Assembly: GCA_964528675.1 (NCBI GenBank)
Contig: CAZGTU010000013.1
Coordinates: 7,189-71,188, forward strand
Origin: CAYRTD01 sp964528675
GTDB taxonomy: Bacteria > Bacteroidota > Bacteroidia > Bacteroidales > GCA-2748055
Direction: 5' to 3'
Length of the DNA: 64,000 bases
In this document: one piece after another, positions 63,884-64,000 of the stretch
Numbering within the stretch: the stretch's first letter is position 1
How the letters are laid out: the number at the start of each line of letters is the position of its first letter
Notes under the pieces: model-generated
What the model saw: the letters and a program-made list of their open reading frames with translations, nothing else
The model's database searches: none
What the model was told of the DNA's origin: nothing
Position numbers and translations under genes: made by a program

Positions 63884-64000
63884 GGGGCAGTTGGCAGTAT
63901 TTTGGCAATACTCTGAATAAACGGTAAAAAGAAATCGTTTAGCAGTTAATCCTCCTTCGCTCCGATAGCTATCGGAGCTGCGGCGGACGAGAAGTTTGGT
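63884..64000. repeat. Intergenic repeat mosaic at the window end
   Basis: It contains the palindrome TCCGATAGCTATCGGA (63961-63976) and the phrase GGCAATACTC, which also occurs near 59810. This is the same class of intergenic sequence as at 59750-60160. Confidence 0.45.

Noticed and set aside
1..64000. CRISPR arrays, tRNA and rRNA genes, prophage or conjugative modules
   Set aside because: No regularly spaced identical direct repeats of CRISPR size, no cloverleaf-like sequences and no phage or transfer genes were recognised on reading both strands; covariance-model searches could not be run.

Overview
The window reads as chromosomal DNA from a marine-type, polysaccharide-degrading member of the Bacteroidota, probably Bacteroidales/Marinilabiliales-like. 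Supporting signs are an AT-rich background, secreted proteins with C-terminal type IX secretion (T9SS) sorting domains, many SPII lipoproteins, 7TM-DISM signalling, hybrid histidine kinases and promoters of the TTTG / TAnnTTTG type. A 100-N scaffold gap inside one gene shows a draft, possibly metagenomic, assembly. No rRNA, tRNA, CRISPR array or complete transposase was seen.

Layout. 0-6.6 kb: a PII-like protein, a 1486-residue secreted protein of unknown function, a YfcE-type phosphoesterase, a small membrane protein and a SpoIIAA-like protein. 6.8-12.1 kb: a PAS histidine kinase, a REC-PAS-kinase-REC hybrid and a TPR protein. 12.3-27 kb: secreted sugar-modifying functions, namely two DUF1080 proteins, a Tat-exported TIM-barrel isomerase, DUF4380, a 2-hydroxyacid dehydrogenase, an SMP-30 lactonase, an isochorismatase-like hydrolase, a T9SS propeller protein, DoxX plus a Tat-exported Gfo/Idh/MocA oxidoreductase, and a DUF362 membrane/T9SS protein. 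Several are known parts of oxidative, 3-keto-glycoside cleavage. 27-49 kb: two divergent glycan clusters. The minus-strand cluster has GH78, SGNH hydrolase, esterase and two GH2 beta-mannosidases. The plus-strand cluster has a GH78-like enzyme, a GH106-like enzyme, a sulfatase and a broken GH116. Between them lies a 7TM-DISM receptor whose kinase module is replaced by an IS1595-transposase-type zinc ribbon/HTH. 49-59.6 kb: nitrogen assimilation, with gltBD, a TrpB2-type tryptophan synthase and an outer-membrane protein-glnK-amtB operon. 59.6-60.4 kb: a repeat-rich intergenic region. 60.4-64 kb: a GH29 fucosidase and a NodU-type carbamoyltransferase.

How the parts work together. The glycan enzymes (rhamnosidases, beta-mannosidases, fucosidase, esterases, sulfatase) suggest attack on a sulfated or acylated rhamnose/fucose-containing polysaccharide. 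There is no SusC/SusD pair in the window, so import would be encoded elsewhere. The DISM-transposase fusion sits between the two clusters and could be a membrane-bound one-component regulator of them.

In the nitrogen region two operons show the layout of ribosome-mediated attenuation. gltB is preceded by a TAnnTTTG promoter, a 19-residue Leu/Ile-rich leader peptide, an antiterminator arm overlapping the leader stop codon and an intrinsic terminator. trpB is preceded by a 19-residue leader with three consecutive Trp codons and a terminator. The Leu/Ile leader in front of glutamate synthase and the DISM-transposase fusion are the two observations I rate most worth following.
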